NCBI GenBank assembly: GCA_002421425.1
Contig: DIJZ01000025.1
Span: forward strand, 29,465-93,464
Length of the DNA: 64,000 nucleotides
Reading direction: 5' to 3'
Source of the DNA: Caldifarciminota bacterium UBA5631
GTDB taxonomy: Bacteria; Hydrothermota; Hydrothermia; UBA1063
Both the position numbers and the translations under genes were made by a program. Shown here one piece after another: positions 43,293 to 51,842 of this stretch; position 1 is the first letter of the stretch, and every line of letters starts with the position of its first letter. Below the pieces are notes generated by a model. The model was not told the origin of the DNA, made no database searches, and saw only the letters and a list, made by a program, of their open reading frames with translations.

Positions 43293-44190
43293 TGTCCGGT
43301 TTACCTCTCGGGTGCGTCTTTTTGTAGATTTCAAGCAATGCCGTGAAGGGGAGATTCGTATAAACGGAGGTTGTGGAAAGAGATTTGTGTCCGAGGAGTT
43401 CCTGGATGGAACGGAGATCAGCGCCCCGATTAAGGAGGTGTGTGGCAAAGCTATGTCTTAGCGCATGTGGGTGGATTCCAAAGATTCTTGCAAGGTTTTC
43501 AAAACGCTTGTTGATTATATTCCAGAGAGATCTACGGGTTAGCTTTTCTCCTCTTTTGTTTACAAAGATATACTCCCCGAGAGTGCCTTTCTCTTTCAGA
43601 AGCATGTTTCTGTAATCTTCCAGGGCTCTCAAGGCTTTCTCTCCCATAGGGACGATGCGTTCTTTTCTCCCCTTTCCCAGAACTTTGACCTCCCGCACCT
43701 TTTCCGAGAGGGAAGCCCATTTCAGATCCACAACTTCCGAAGCCCTTAGTCCGCAAGAATACATCAATTCCACAATGGCTTTGTCCCTGTGGTCTGTCAG
43801 GTTTTCGGGGACCCAGGAGTCCAGAAACTCGTTCAACCTTTTTTCGGGTATTACGTCGGGGAGATACTGCTCCCGCTTGGGATTTCTGATCCCCAGCATG
43901 GGATTTTTCTCGATAGCCCCTATCCTCTTAAGGTATTTATAGAAGCTTCTGAGACAGGATAGCTTGCGTTCCACGCTTCTTCTTGAAAATCCTGTTCTCA
44001 AGAGGACAGAAACGAATTCCCTTACATGATTTCTGGACACCATTTCCAGTTCTCCTATACCCAGAGCGTCTCTGGTAAATTCGTGGAATTGCAAAAGGTC
44101 ATCTTCGTATGAAGAAATGGTATTTTCTGAAAATCCCCTCTCATTCTTAAGATAACTCAAAAAATTTCTGATAGATTCCTTTCCTTCCAT
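43282..44190 (-). CDS. Tyrosine recombinase XerC/XerD
   Basis: A 302-residue site-specific recombinase that resolves chromosome dimers at dif. The N-terminal core-binding domain (FLSYLKNERGFSENTISSYEDDL) is followed by the catalytic domain. Arg is in YSCGLRASEVVDLKW, Lys in VLGKGRKERIVPM, H-x-x-R in HPHALRHSFATHLL, the last His in LGHKSLSTTSVYT and the nucleophile Tyr in the same motif. It overlaps trmFO by 34 nt; this adjacency is common in bacteria. Whether it acts as XerC or XerD (or alone, XerH-like) is not clear. Confidence 0.93.
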   Translation of the reverse strand: MEGKESIRNFLSYLKNERGFSENTISSYEDDLLQFHEFTRDALGIGELEMVSRNHVREFVSVLLRTGFSRRSVERKLSCLRSFYKYLKRIGAIEKNPMLGIRNPKREQYLPDVIPEKRLNEFLDSWVPENLTDHRDKAIVELMYSCGLRASEVVDLKWASLSEKVREVKVLGKGRKERIVPMGEKALRALEDYRNMLLKEKGTLGEYIFVNKRGEKLTRRSLWNIINKRFENLARIFGIHPHALRHSFATHLLNRGADLRSIQELLGHKSLSTTSVYTNLPFTALLEIYKKTHPRGKPDNEK

Positions 44191-45473
44191 AGGGCAATAT
44201 CCCTCAAGGCCCTCTGAGCCTTGTAAATTCTTCTATCACGACCCTTTATCCTGAAATGTACCTGACTTATGATTCCGAAGTTTGCATTCATCGGTTTGAA
44301 ATCCTCATAAGGATAGTGGGTTATGTAGTCCAGGAGCGCGCCAGTCATAGTGGTGAGAGGAGGCAATTCGGGCAAACTTTTCTTCCTGATCAAATGTATT
44401 ATAAAATAAGACACCAGAAGTCCTCCCCATATGGCCTCCACGTACCCCTCGGTACCCACCAGCTGTCCAGCGAAAAATACCCTATCCATACTATTCAGTC
44501 TTAAATAATTATCAAGAATCTTCGGTGAATTCAGATAAGTGTTTCGATGGATCTTACCATAAACGGCAAACTCGGCCTTTTCCATCCCTGGAAGCATCCT
44601 GAAGACCTTTTCCTGTTCCACGATCTTCAATTGGGTTTGAAAACCAACCAGGGAATAGAGGGTCCTTTCCCGGTTTTCGGCTCGAAGTTGGACTACAGCA
44701 TAGGGTTCTCTGTTTTCTCCAGGAGGATTGAGACCATCGGGTCTCATCGGACCGCAACGAAGGGTATCATCTCCTCTCTTTGCCATTACTTCTATGGGAA
44801 GACAGGCCTCAAAGTAGTCTTTGTCTTCTCTGAGATGGGGTTCGTAGATTTCAGCCTTTCGCAGAGCCTCAACGAACTGAAGATAATCCTCTTTATTTAG
44901 AGGAATATTAAGGTATATTGAATCGTCCATCCCGTGTCGATCTTTGAAATACATCTTGCTTAAATTTATGGATTCGGAATAGATCACCGGGGCGACGGCA
45001 TCGTAGAAATTCAGGAATCTATCTCCCACAATTTTTTTCAAATAATCTGCGAAGCTGCCAGAAGTAAGAGGTCCTGTTGCCACGACAACGTAGTCTGCCT
45101 CAGGGAATTCCGTAACTTCATTTCTAACCACTTCTATTTTGGGGCTAGAACTGATGAGCTCGGAGACTTTTGCTGAAAACATCTCACGGTCCACCACCAG
45201 GGCACGACCGGAGGAGATTGCAGTGAGTTTTGCAAATTCAAGAAGAATGGAATCAAGTATCTCCATTTCTCTCTTCAGTACACCGTGGGCATTGTGTAGT
45301 TCTGTAGATTTCAGGGAATTACTGCACACAAGTTCTGCAAAGTGCCCGGTTCTGTGTGCCGGTGTCAATTTTTCTGGTCTCATCTCATAGAGAACTACAT
45401 CAATACTTGCTCTTGCAAGATTCAGAGCACATTCGGAGCCAGCCAGACCACCTCCAATAATGGCAACCTTCAT
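44157..45473 (-). CDS. trmFO: Methylenetetrahydrofolate--tRNA-(uracil-5-)-methyltransferase TrmFO
   Basis: TrmFO makes 5-methyluridine at position 54 of tRNA with FAD and methylenetetrahydrofolate. The 438-residue protein begins with KVAIIGGGLAGSECALNLA (FAD binding), then YEMRPEKLTPAHRTGHFAEL and CSNSLKS, and contains CLPIEVMAKRG and VGTEGYVEAIWGG, all TrmFO signatures. Its ATG overlaps the S9 peptidase stop (ATGA), and its 3' end overlaps the recombinase gene by 34 nt. Confidence 0.97.
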   Translation of the reverse strand: MKVAIIGGGLAGSECALNLARASIDVVLYEMRPEKLTPAHRTGHFAELVCSNSLKSTELHNAHGVLKREMEILDSILLEFAKLTAISSGRALVVDREMFSAKVSELISSSPKIEVVRNEVTEFPEADYVVVATGPLTSGSFADYLKKIVGDRFLNFYDAVAPVIYSESINLSKMYFKDRHGMDDSIYLNIPLNKEDYLQFVEALRKAEIYEPHLREDKDYFEACLPIEVMAKRGDDTLRCGPMRPDGLNPPGENREPYAVVQLRAENRERTLYSLVGFQTQLKIVEQEKVFRMLPGMEKAEFAVYGKIHRNTYLNSPKILDNYLRLNSMDRVFFAGQLVGTEGYVEAIWGGLLVSYFIIHLIRKKSLPELPPLTTMTGALLDYITHYPYEDFKPMNANFGIISQVHFRIKGRDRRIYKAQRALRDIALWKERNLSEIF

Positions 45474-47524
45474 ATTCTGACGCCAAGCTGCCAGAGCAGA
45501 TAGATGGTTCTCAGAGTCGAGTTTTCAATCCTTTTCTTTCTTGGCATTCCAGCCCCGTGACCAGCTTTGGGTTCCACATAAAGCAACACAGGACCTTTCG
45601 ATTTGAACATATTCTGCATTTTTGCAGCCATCTTCATTGCATGCATTGGATGCACTCTTCCATCAAATTCAGCAGTGTGGAAGAAGACCGAAGGCATTAT
45701 CTTGTCCGTTGCTGTATCTATTCTATGGTATGGAGAGTAAGCAAAAAGGTATTTGAAATCTTCGGGATCATCGGGATTGCCATACTCTGGAATCCATATG
45801 TGAGCGACACCAAACCTGTGAAATCTAATCATATCAAGGAGAGGAACTCCGCAGTAGACGGCTTTGAAAAGGTCTGGCCTCTGAGCCATCACAGCCCCAA
45901 CCAGAAGGCCTCCGTTACTTCCGCCGGATATTGCGAGTTTTTCTGGATTGGTATACCCTCGGTTGATTAAATACTCTGCCGCCGATATGAAATCATCAAA
46001 CACGTTCTGCTTTTTGTCTCTCATACCCTGGCGGTGCCATTCCTCACCGAATTCATTTCCACCCCTGAGACATGCCACTGCATAAACGAAGTTTCTTCTA
46101 AAGAAAGCATTTTCACCCATAAAATAAGGTTTCATTCCCGCACCAAACCCTCCGTATCCCGTGAGAATGGTGGGGTTTGTTCCATCAAGTTTCGTATCTA
46201 TTTTTCGGAGGATGTACATAGGAATATTGGTTCCATCCTTAGACGGGTATAATACAAACTCCTGGGTGAACTTTTCGGGTTTGAAATGCACCTTCTCCTG
46301 CCAGATTTTCTTCATTTTTCTGGTGTTCACGTCGTATGAAAATATTGAGGGAGGATACAGGAAGGATTGAAATCCAATGTAAATTATGGGAGACTCGTGA
46401 TCTTCCACTGAAAAATAGGCAGTTCCCTTCACAGGCAAAGGGATTTCGTATTCAACATTTCCTTCAAGGTCTGCTACAAAGATCCGACTGAAAGTGCTTT
46501 CCGTGACGGCAAATACCAGTTTGCCACCCGCAAAGTCAAAATCTTCCAGAATCCATCCCTTTTCTGGGATTATTTCCTGTGCCCTGTCAATATTTGGATC
46601 TGACACTGAAACTCGAAGGAGCCTGTAATTGGGAGCCTTATAATTGGTGAGAATGTAAAAATTGTCCTGGTAGACCCTGAGTGAGAAAGTGCCGTCCAGG
46701 TTTTCTGCTATTTTGACCCAGTCTCCTTTGTCTTCTGTTTTTCTAATGTAGAGGTCATTCTGAGTCCATCCCTTTTCTACGGAAAGGACAAGAAACCTTC
46801 CATCCTTTGAAATGTTTATTGAAGGCATCCAGGTTTCGGGTAATCCTTCACCGAACACGTACTGGTCAGAAACGTATGGTGTGCCAATTTTGTGAAAGTA
46901 TATTCTCGGGAGAAACCTTTTCCCTCCTGTGTTTCTGGCGTAATAGAAGCCTGAATTGTCTGGAAGCCATGCCACGGAGGTCCACTTCGTATCCGGGATG
47001 GTGTCGGAAAGCAGTCTTCGGTGGTCAATGTCTAAGATATAAAGGGTACTATTCTCACTACCTCCATAAGATTTTCCAAAAGCTGCATACTTTCCGTCCA
47101 ATGAGAGGTAAGCAAAGTCCAGGGATACGAGTCCGTCTTTACTGAACCTGTTCGGGTCAAGAATTTTTTTGTTCCTTCGGTAATTCCATTTCTTCTCTGT
47201 CATATAAAGTACGGAATGATCGCTCTTTCCATCGTATTTGTAATAAAAATACCTTCCGCGGCGGACACTGGGCAAGGAGACATTCTTTCGCCTGGAATCT
47301 CTTTTAATTTCCCGATGGAGTTTCCTGTAACCAGGTAAAGATTTTAGCGTGGTGAGGGCAAGGTCGTTTTGCTTTGCAATCCAATCCTTCACTTCAGGGT
47401 CCTCGACATTTTCCAGCCATCGGTAGGGATCGGAAATTTCAACTCCGAAGATGGTATCTTTGACATACACGGTTTTTGATTGAGGATAAGCAAAGTTAAA
47501 TACCAACATTGAAATTAACGCCAT
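45470..47524 (-). CDS. Prolyl oligopeptidase (S9A)
   Basis: A 684-residue serine peptidase that cleaves proline-containing peptides. The N-terminal half is a seven-bladed propeller beginning with DPYRWLENVEDPEVKDWI. The hydrolase domain has GYGGFG, the nucleophile Ser in SGGSNGGLLVG near 540, Asp in TAEFDGRVHP and His in KAGHGAG. A short hydrophobic start (ALISMLVFNFAYPQS) suggests export. Two ATGs are adjacent; I use the second (47524), which is 7 nt after GGAGG. It heads the trmFO-xerC-YbhN-like operon by ATGA overlap. Confidence 0.93.
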   Translation of the reverse strand: MALISMLVFNFAYPQSKTVYVKDTIFGVEISDPYRWLENVEDPEVKDWIAKQNDLALTTLKSLPGYRKLHREIKRDSRRKNVSLPSVRRGRYFYYKYDGKSDHSVLYMTEKKWNYRRNKKILDPNRFSKDGLVSLDFAYLSLDGKYAAFGKSYGGSENSTLYILDIDHRRLLSDTIPDTKWTSVAWLPDNSGFYYARNTGGKRFLPRIYFHKIGTPYVSDQYVFGEGLPETWMPSINISKDGRFLVLSVEKGWTQNDLYIRKTEDKGDWVKIAENLDGTFSLRVYQDNFYILTNYKAPNYRLLRVSVSDPNIDRAQEIIPEKGWILEDFDFAGGKLVFAVTESTFSRIFVADLEGNVEYEIPLPVKGTAYFSVEDHESPIIYIGFQSFLYPPSIFSYDVNTRKMKKIWQEKVHFKPEKFTQEFVLYPSKDGTNIPMYILRKIDTKLDGTNPTILTGYGGFGAGMKPYFMGENAFFRRNFVYAVACLRGGNEFGEEWHRQGMRDKKQNVFDDFISAAEYLINRGYTNPEKLAISGGSNGGLLVGAVMAQRPDLFKAVYCGVPLLDMIRFHRFGVAHIWIPEYGNPDDPEDFKYLFAYSPYHRIDTATDKIMPSVFFHTAEFDGRVHPMHAMKMAAKMQNMFKSKGPVLLYVEPKAGHGAGMPRKKRIENSTLRTIYLLWQLGVRI

Positions 47525-47527
47525 CAT

Positions 47528-47860
47528 CTTACCTCCGTGAAACTGCTATATCATAAAGGAGTGGGAGTGAATCTCATTGCGCCTCGAACAGGAGACGTAG
47601 TCGATAATAAATTACGTCATAGTTCTGCTGCAGTCAGGGATAAATTCTGTTCATACCACAAGATGGGCCAATGGACTTTGAAAGAATGTTAAAGGCTGAT
47701 CGAAATTTGTGGTTAAACGCTGAAGCGGTTTTGGAAAACCTTTTCACTTTTCCTTTGATTTTTCAGGTTTTCACAACATCAACGGTATGTAGGCTTTTCG
47801 TATTGTGTAAGGAGGTCCAGAACGCAATAGTAGACTTGGGATGTCCATTTCTCCCTGCTA
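47528..47860. other. Intergenic region without a supported gene
   Basis: Between the S9 peptidase gene and the accD promoter. It includes the peptidase Shine-Dalgarno (47532-47536), a weak hairpin GGTTTT-GG-AAAACC (47727-47740) followed by T-rich sequence, and an 80-codon open frame (47671-47913) with no homology that overlaps the next promoter and gene. I see no RNA gene here. Confidence 0.5.
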
Positions 47861-47889
47861 TTGATTTTCTAAAACCCTTTGAGTATAAT
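47861..47889 (+). promoter_or_regulatory. Promoter of the accD operon
   Basis: TTGATT (47861-47866), a 17-bp spacer and a perfect TATAAT (47884-47889). AAGGAGGT starts at 47898, so the leader before the first gene's GTG (47910) would be only about 14 nt. Confidence 0.8.
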
Positions 47890-47909
47890 TATACCCTAAG
47901 GAGGTCAAC

Positions 47910-48089
47910 GTGAAGAAATTTCTTGCATTCATTTTTGGAATTGGAGTGGGTGCCATTGTAATGTCACTGATAACCCCTGTACCCGGGCACGAGATGAGGA
48001 AAAAGATGAGGATTCAGCTGAAAAGGCCGGATATAAATGAAAAGCTTTCAAAAATTAAGGAAATTTTCGCCAGATTCCAGGTAGAGTAG
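47910..48089 (+). CDS. Small membrane protein, YtxH-like (59 residues)
   Basis: A short gene. GTG at 47910, 4 nt after AAGGAGGT, gives MKKFLAFIFGIGVGAIVMSL as a single membrane helix, then ITPVPGHEMRKKMRIQLKRP and a basic amphipathic tail ending FARFQVE; the TAG ends at 48089. A glycine-rich helix followed by a P-x-x-G-x-E-x-R-K-K motif is the plan of YtxH-type small stress/envelope proteins; the assignment is by resemblance. It is the first gene behind a consensus promoter and lies 4 nt before accD. Confidence 0.75.
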   Translation: MKKFLAFIFGIGVGAIVMSLITPVPGHEMRKKMRIQLKRPDINEKLSKIKEIFARFQVE

Positions 48090-48093
48090 CCCG

Positions 48094-48930
48094 ATGCTTT
48101 TTAAGAAGAAAAAAGAACTTGAGCCTGCAAAGCGAGAAATTCCTGAAGGTTTGTTCGTAAAGTGCGAAAGTTGTGGCGAAATGCTGTACAAGACGGTTTT
48201 GGAGAAAAATTTTCTGGTCTGCCCGAAGTGCAACTATCACTTCCGCGCCAATGTTGAAATTTACAAGAAACTGCTTCTGGACAGCGGTGATTTCAAGGAG
48301 GCCATTGCTTCCCACCTGGAGAGTGACGACCCTCTGGAGTTTCCGGAGTACAGGGCGAAACTGAAGCAGGCAAAGGAGTCCACAGGACTTAAGGAAGCTG
48401 CCATCGCGGGTGTTGGAACGATGGGAGGTTTTGAAATAGTCCTGTTCCTTACAGATTTCAGGTTTCTTGGAGGAAGCATGGGTTCTGTGTACGGAGAAAT
48501 ATTTTACAGAGCCTGTGAGACAGCGAGGGACAGGAAACTACCCCTGATTTCCGTTACATCCTCCGGTGGAGGTGCCAGAATGCACGAGGGAATCTTTTCC
48601 CTTATGCAGATGGTGAAAACCACCATCGGTGTTGAAATTTTGAATGAAAATAAGATTCCCTTCATTTCCGTGGTTTGTGACCCAACAATGGGGGGAGTTA
48701 TGGCGTCTTTTGCATCATTGGGAGACATAAACATTGCGGAGCCGGGCGCTCTCCTTGGCTTCGCGGGTCCAAGGGTGATCGAGCAGACCATTAAGCAAAC
48801 GCTCCCTCCAGGTTTTCAAAGAAGCGAGTTTCTGATGCAGAAGGGATTTCTGGATATGGTAGTTTCCCGGAAGGAAATGAAGGGGACCCTTATAAAACTT
48901 CTATCCTATCTGGGGGCGAAAAATGGCTGA
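48094..48930 (+). CDS. accD: Acetyl-CoA carboxylase carboxyltransferase subunit beta
   Basis: AccD, with AccA, moves the carboxyl group from biotin to acetyl-CoA to form malonyl-CoA, the first step of fatty acid synthesis. The 278-residue protein has the N-terminal zinc ribbon Cys24-x2-Cys27...Cys43-x2-Cys46, then DFRFLGGSMGSVYGE, TSSGGGARMHEG and PTMGGVMASFASLGD, GFAGPRVIEQT. Length is normal. No accA is adjacent. It overlaps the MalK-like ATPase gene by 8 nt. Confidence 0.97.
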   Translation: MLFKKKKELEPAKREIPEGLFVKCESCGEMLYKTVLEKNFLVCPKCNYHFRANVEIYKKLLLDSGDFKEAIASHLESDDPLEFPEYRAKLKQAKESTGLKEAAIAGVGTMGGFEIVLFLTDFRFLGGSMGSVYGEIFYRACETARDRKLPLISVTSSGGGARMHEGIFSLMQMVKTTIGVEILNENKIPFISVVCDPTMGGVMASFASLGDINIAEPGALLGFAGPRVIEQTIKQTLPPGFQRSEFLMQKGFLDMVVSRKEMKGTLIKLLSYLGAKNG

Positions 48931-50017
48931 AGTTAAACTTGTAAGGGTTTCAAAAGTATTTCAGAGAGGCAACGTTGGAGTGAGGAATGTAACCTTTGAG
49001 GTTGCTGACGGTGAATTTTGCGTCATTCTTGGTCCCTCGGGCTGCGGGAAAACCACAACCCTCAGGCTTATTGCAGGCCTTGAGTACCCAACGGAAGGTG
49101 AGATCTATATCGGAGGTAAACTGGTTAATAACGTTGAACCCAAGGACCGGGAAATTGCTATGGTATTTCAAAATTATGCCCTCTACCCACATATGACCGT
49201 TTACGACAATATGGCATTTGGTTTGAAGATGAGGAAGATACCCAGGGAGGAAATTCACAAGCGCATAATGGAAGCGGCTACGCTGCTGGACATTCAGCAA
49301 CTGCTGGACAGGAAACCCCGGGAACTCTCAGGGGGTCAGAGGCAGAGGGTGGCTGTGGGAAGAGTCATCGTCAGGAATCCCAAAGTCTTCCTTTTTGATG
49401 AACCGCTTTCGAATCTTGATGCTAAGATGAGGGTCAAGATGAGAGCTGAACTGGCAAGGATTCACAGACAACTTAAGACCACCACCGTTTATGTTACCCA
49501 CGACCAGGTGGAAGCGATGACTCTGGGCCAGAAGATTGTTCTTATGAAGGACGGGGAAATTCAGCAGATTGGAGATCCTCTGTCTCTCTATGACTACCCG
49601 GTAAACAGGTTTGTGGCAGGTTTTATTGGTTCGCCTCCGATGAATTTCTTTGAAGGCGAGCTGGCTGAAGAGAATGGCAGACTGGTTTTTAACTTCCTTC
49701 TGGGTAAGTTTTATGTACCTGAAGAAGTCTCAAGCAAGGTTAAGTCCGGGATAGCGTCAAGAAAAGTAGTCCTCGGAGTTAGACCTGAAGAGGTGGTTCT
49801 TGGGGACGGCGAATTTGCTGCACAGGTTGACTTTGCTGAACTCCTGGGAAATGAGACTATTGTGTATCTGAAGGTAGGGGACTCGGTTCTGAATGTGAGG
49901 GTTCCCTCTTCCTTTTCTGCCGAACCCGGAGAGACGGTGAAATTCAAATTTACCAGCAAAGTTCACCTCTTTGACAGAGAAACGGAGGTTTCGTTATTAA
50001 GTTCTTCGAACTCATAA
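48923..50017 (+). CDS. MalK/UgpC-type ABC transporter ATPase
   Basis: A 364-residue CUT1-type ATPase for sugar or glycerol-phosphate import. Walker A is GPSGCGKTT, the Q-loop is MVFQNYALYPHMTVYDN, the signature LSGGQRQRVAVGRVIV, Walker B VFLFDEPLSNLDAKMR and the switch YVTHDQVEAMT. The C-terminal TOBE/OB regulatory domain (about 235-364) is present (VLGVRPEEV). No permease or binding-protein genes are beside it, so it is an orphan MsmK-like ATPase that may serve several importers. It overlaps accD by 8 nt and the next gene by 22 nt. Confidence 0.92.
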   Translation: MAEVKLVRVSKVFQRGNVGVRNVTFEVADGEFCVILGPSGCGKTTTLRLIAGLEYPTEGEIYIGGKLVNNVEPKDREIAMVFQNYALYPHMTVYDNMAFGLKMRKIPREEIHKRIMEAATLLDIQQLLDRKPRELSGGQRQRVAVGRVIVRNPKVFLFDEPLSNLDAKMRVKMRAELARIHRQLKTTTVYVTHDQVEAMTLGQKIVLMKDGEIQQIGDPLSLYDYPVNRFVAGFIGSPPMNFFEGELAEENGRLVFNFLLGKFYVPEEVSSKVKSGIASRKVVLGVRPEEVVLGDGEFAAQVDFAELLGNETIVYLKVGDSVLNVRVPSSFSAEPGETVKFKFTSKVHLFDRETEVSLLSSSNS

Positions 50018-51171
50018 AACGATTCTGGCAGAAAGTCCAGGACGATGAGCTCTTTGGCAAGGCTTCATCCCTTTCCTATATGACAATTTTTGCCTCAATA
50101 CCGGCTTTTTCCTTGATTTTTTTCCTTTTCGCCAGATTTTCTGTTTTTTCAGACCTTTATAGTAAATTCAAGGCTTTTCTTTTTATGTACTTTATCCCCC
50201 AGAGCGGCATCAGCTTTGAGAAGAAGCTGGATGAACTTCTGAAAAATATTGGTTCTCTCGAAATTTTCGGGGTGGTGGCCTTAATTGTAACCACGGTTCT
50301 TGTGGTAGACTCGATTGAAGGGAATATCAACAGGATCTGGGGAATAAAGAAGAAAAGACCTCTTTTACTGAAAATGGCTTCATACTGGGCGTTCATCAGC
50401 CTTTTCCCCATTTTGATTGCCCTTTCGCTGTACATTTCTACCCGCCTTGCTTCCTTTGGTTTTTTAAAAGTCATCGGAGAGTCCATTGTCTTTAGATCAA
50501 TTCAGTATATTCTTCTTCCGTTTTTTATTACGGTGGTAGCATTTTTTATTGTTTACTTTGTCCTACCTAATGCAGAGGTAAACCCTCTGGCGGCCCTTGG
50601 TGGTGCTGTCTTCGGCGCTTTTCTGTGGGAACTTTCTAAGTGGGTTTTTGATGTATATATCGTTTATTTTTCCACTATACCAAAATTTTACGGTACTCTT
50701 GGTAACATATTGATTTTTGTATTCTGGATTTATCTTTCGTGGCTTTTCCTCCTCCTGGGAGCGGAGGTTGCCGTCTTTCTTGAAGGTGACCCGGGGTCTA
50801 AGACGACTCCAGCTCTCCTTTTCATTATAATGCTCCTTACGTACAAGAAATACGAAACGGGGGAACCTGCGAGAATCAAGGATATTATGAAACGTTTGAG
50901 ACTTAATATGGCAAAGGTGAGGTATGCGTATAGAATGCTGGAGAGTTTAAACCTGGTTGTGGAGATTAAGAAAGGGGTGTTTGTACCTGTAAAACATCCG
51001 GAGAAAGCTTTGATAAAGGACCTTTTGAGTACCCTTAATGTGGTGAATTTCAATACCAACGGAACTTTTAAAGAAGAAATTCAAGCCATAGACTTTGTCA
51101 GGGAGAAGGTGGAGGTTGGGCTTGAAAATCTTACGGTGAAGGAGGTTTTACCATTAGTACCAGAATTATAG
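49996..51171 (+). CDS. YihY/BrkB-family membrane protein, probable AUU start
   Basis: A 391-residue (if AUU-started) membrane protein of the YihY/virulence factor BrkB family, once misnamed ribonuclease BN; function unsettled. About six helices, with FGKASSLSYMTIFASIPAFSL at the start, the family's PNAEVNPLAALGGAVFGAFLWE near 190 and FYGTLGNILIFVFWIYLSWLFLLLGAEV near 235, then a C-terminal winged-helix-like segment. The first ATG (50080) lies inside the conserved N-terminal motif. In frame before it there is no ATG, GTG or TTG back to the stop at 49972. ATT at 49996 lies 7 nt after GGAGG (49984-49988). It overlaps the MalK-like gene by 22 nt. Confidence 0.82.
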   Translation: MKFFELIKRFWQKVQDDELFGKASSLSYMTIFASIPAFSLIFFLFARFSVFSDLYSKFKAFLFMYFIPQSGISFEKKLDELLKNIGSLEIFGVVALIVTTVLVVDSIEGNINRIWGIKKKRPLLLKMASYWAFISLFPILIALSLYISTRLASFGFLKVIGESIVFRSIQYILLPFFITVVAFFIVYFVLPNAEVNPLAALGGAVFGAFLWELSKWVFDVYIVYFSTIPKFYGTLGNILIFVFWIYLSWLFLLLGAEVAVFLEGDPGSKTTPALLFIIMLLTYKKYETGEPARIKDIMKRLRLNMAKVRYAYRMLESLNLVVEIKKGVFVPVKHPEKALIKDLLSTLNVVNFNTNGTFKEEIQAIDFVREKVEVGLENLTVKEVLPLVPEL

Positions 51172-51842
51172 TAGCCCTCAACACTGCATCTCTGGATGAG
51201 GCTCTGAAGTGGGTGGATACCCTTGGAGAAGTCCAGGATTTCTACAAGGTTGGGCTTCCGCTTTACCTCGGTTATGGGAAAAAGAGTATTGATGAACTCC
51301 GCAGAAGGGGGAAGAGGATTTTTCTGGACCTTAAACTTCACGACATTCCTTCGGTGGTGGCACAGAGTATTGTTCCCTTTAAGAGAGGGGAAGTGGAGAT
51401 TATTACTGTTCATATTTCTGGCGGTTCCAGAATGCTCGCGGAATCTACCGTTGAAGCTCACAATAGAGGTATCGCCCTGGCCGGAGTATCCATTCTCACA
51501 AGCCTCGACAGACTTGAAATCCAGAGACTTTTCGCATACCCCTGTGAAATTGAGCGGGTGGTGGAGAGTATGGTGAATGTGGCCATAGAGTGCGGCCTTG
51601 ACTACGTAGTACTTTCGGGTCAGGAGGTTACAAGGTTTGGTGAAAAGTACAGGGACAGAATTGGATTTATCGTACCCGGTGTGCGGCTTGAAGGTGAAGA
51701 ACTGGATGACCAGAGTAGAGTTATTACCCCCAGGCAGGCTAAGGAGCTGGGAATTCACTATATTGTGGTGGGAAGGCCCGTAACCCACAGCCCTGACCCC
51801 GTATCAGCCCTCAGAAGATATTCTGAAGCTCTTGAGGAATGA
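51153..51842 (+). CDS. pyrF: Orotidine 5'-phosphate decarboxylase, probable AUU start
   Basis: PyrF makes UMP in pyrimidine synthesis. With an ATT start at 51153 the 229-residue protein reads MSTRIIVALN...; conserved Lys32 (FYKVG), Asp59, Lys61 and Asp64 (LDLKLHDIP) and the C-terminal VVGRPVTHSPDP follow in the expected register. The first ATG/GTG/TTG in frame is GTG 51213, after the essential first strand, so it cannot be the start. ATT lies 7 nt after GGAGG (51141-51145). The normally conserved Asp of the first strand is Asn10. It overlaps yihY by 19 nt and the next gene by the ATGATG at its stop. Confidence 0.9.
   Translation: MSTRIIVALNTASLDEALKWVDTLGEVQDFYKVGLPLYLGYGKKSIDELRRRGKRIFLDLKLHDIPSVVAQSIVPFKRGEVEIITVHISGGSRMLAESTVEAHNRGIALAGVSILTSLDRLEIQRLFAYPCEIERVVESMVNVAIECGLDYVVLSGQEVTRFGEKYRDRIGFIVPGVRLEGEELDDQSRVITPRQAKELGIHYIVVGRPVTHSPDPVSALRRYSEALEE

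Noticed and set aside
47671..47913. 80-codon open frame before the accD operon
   Set aside because: No recognisable features, no Shine-Dalgarno, and it runs through the accD promoter and ribosome site.
49975..50080. Programmed frameshift fusing the MalK-like and YihY proteins
   Set aside because: The ATPase ends normally with its regulatory domain, there is no slippery heptamer or pseudoknot I can see, and GGAGG-N7-ATT explains the N-terminus more simply.
51081..51788. 235-codon antisense frame across pyrF
   Set aside because: It is opposite to pyrF, whose catalytic motifs are clear; the antisense product has no pattern of a real protein.
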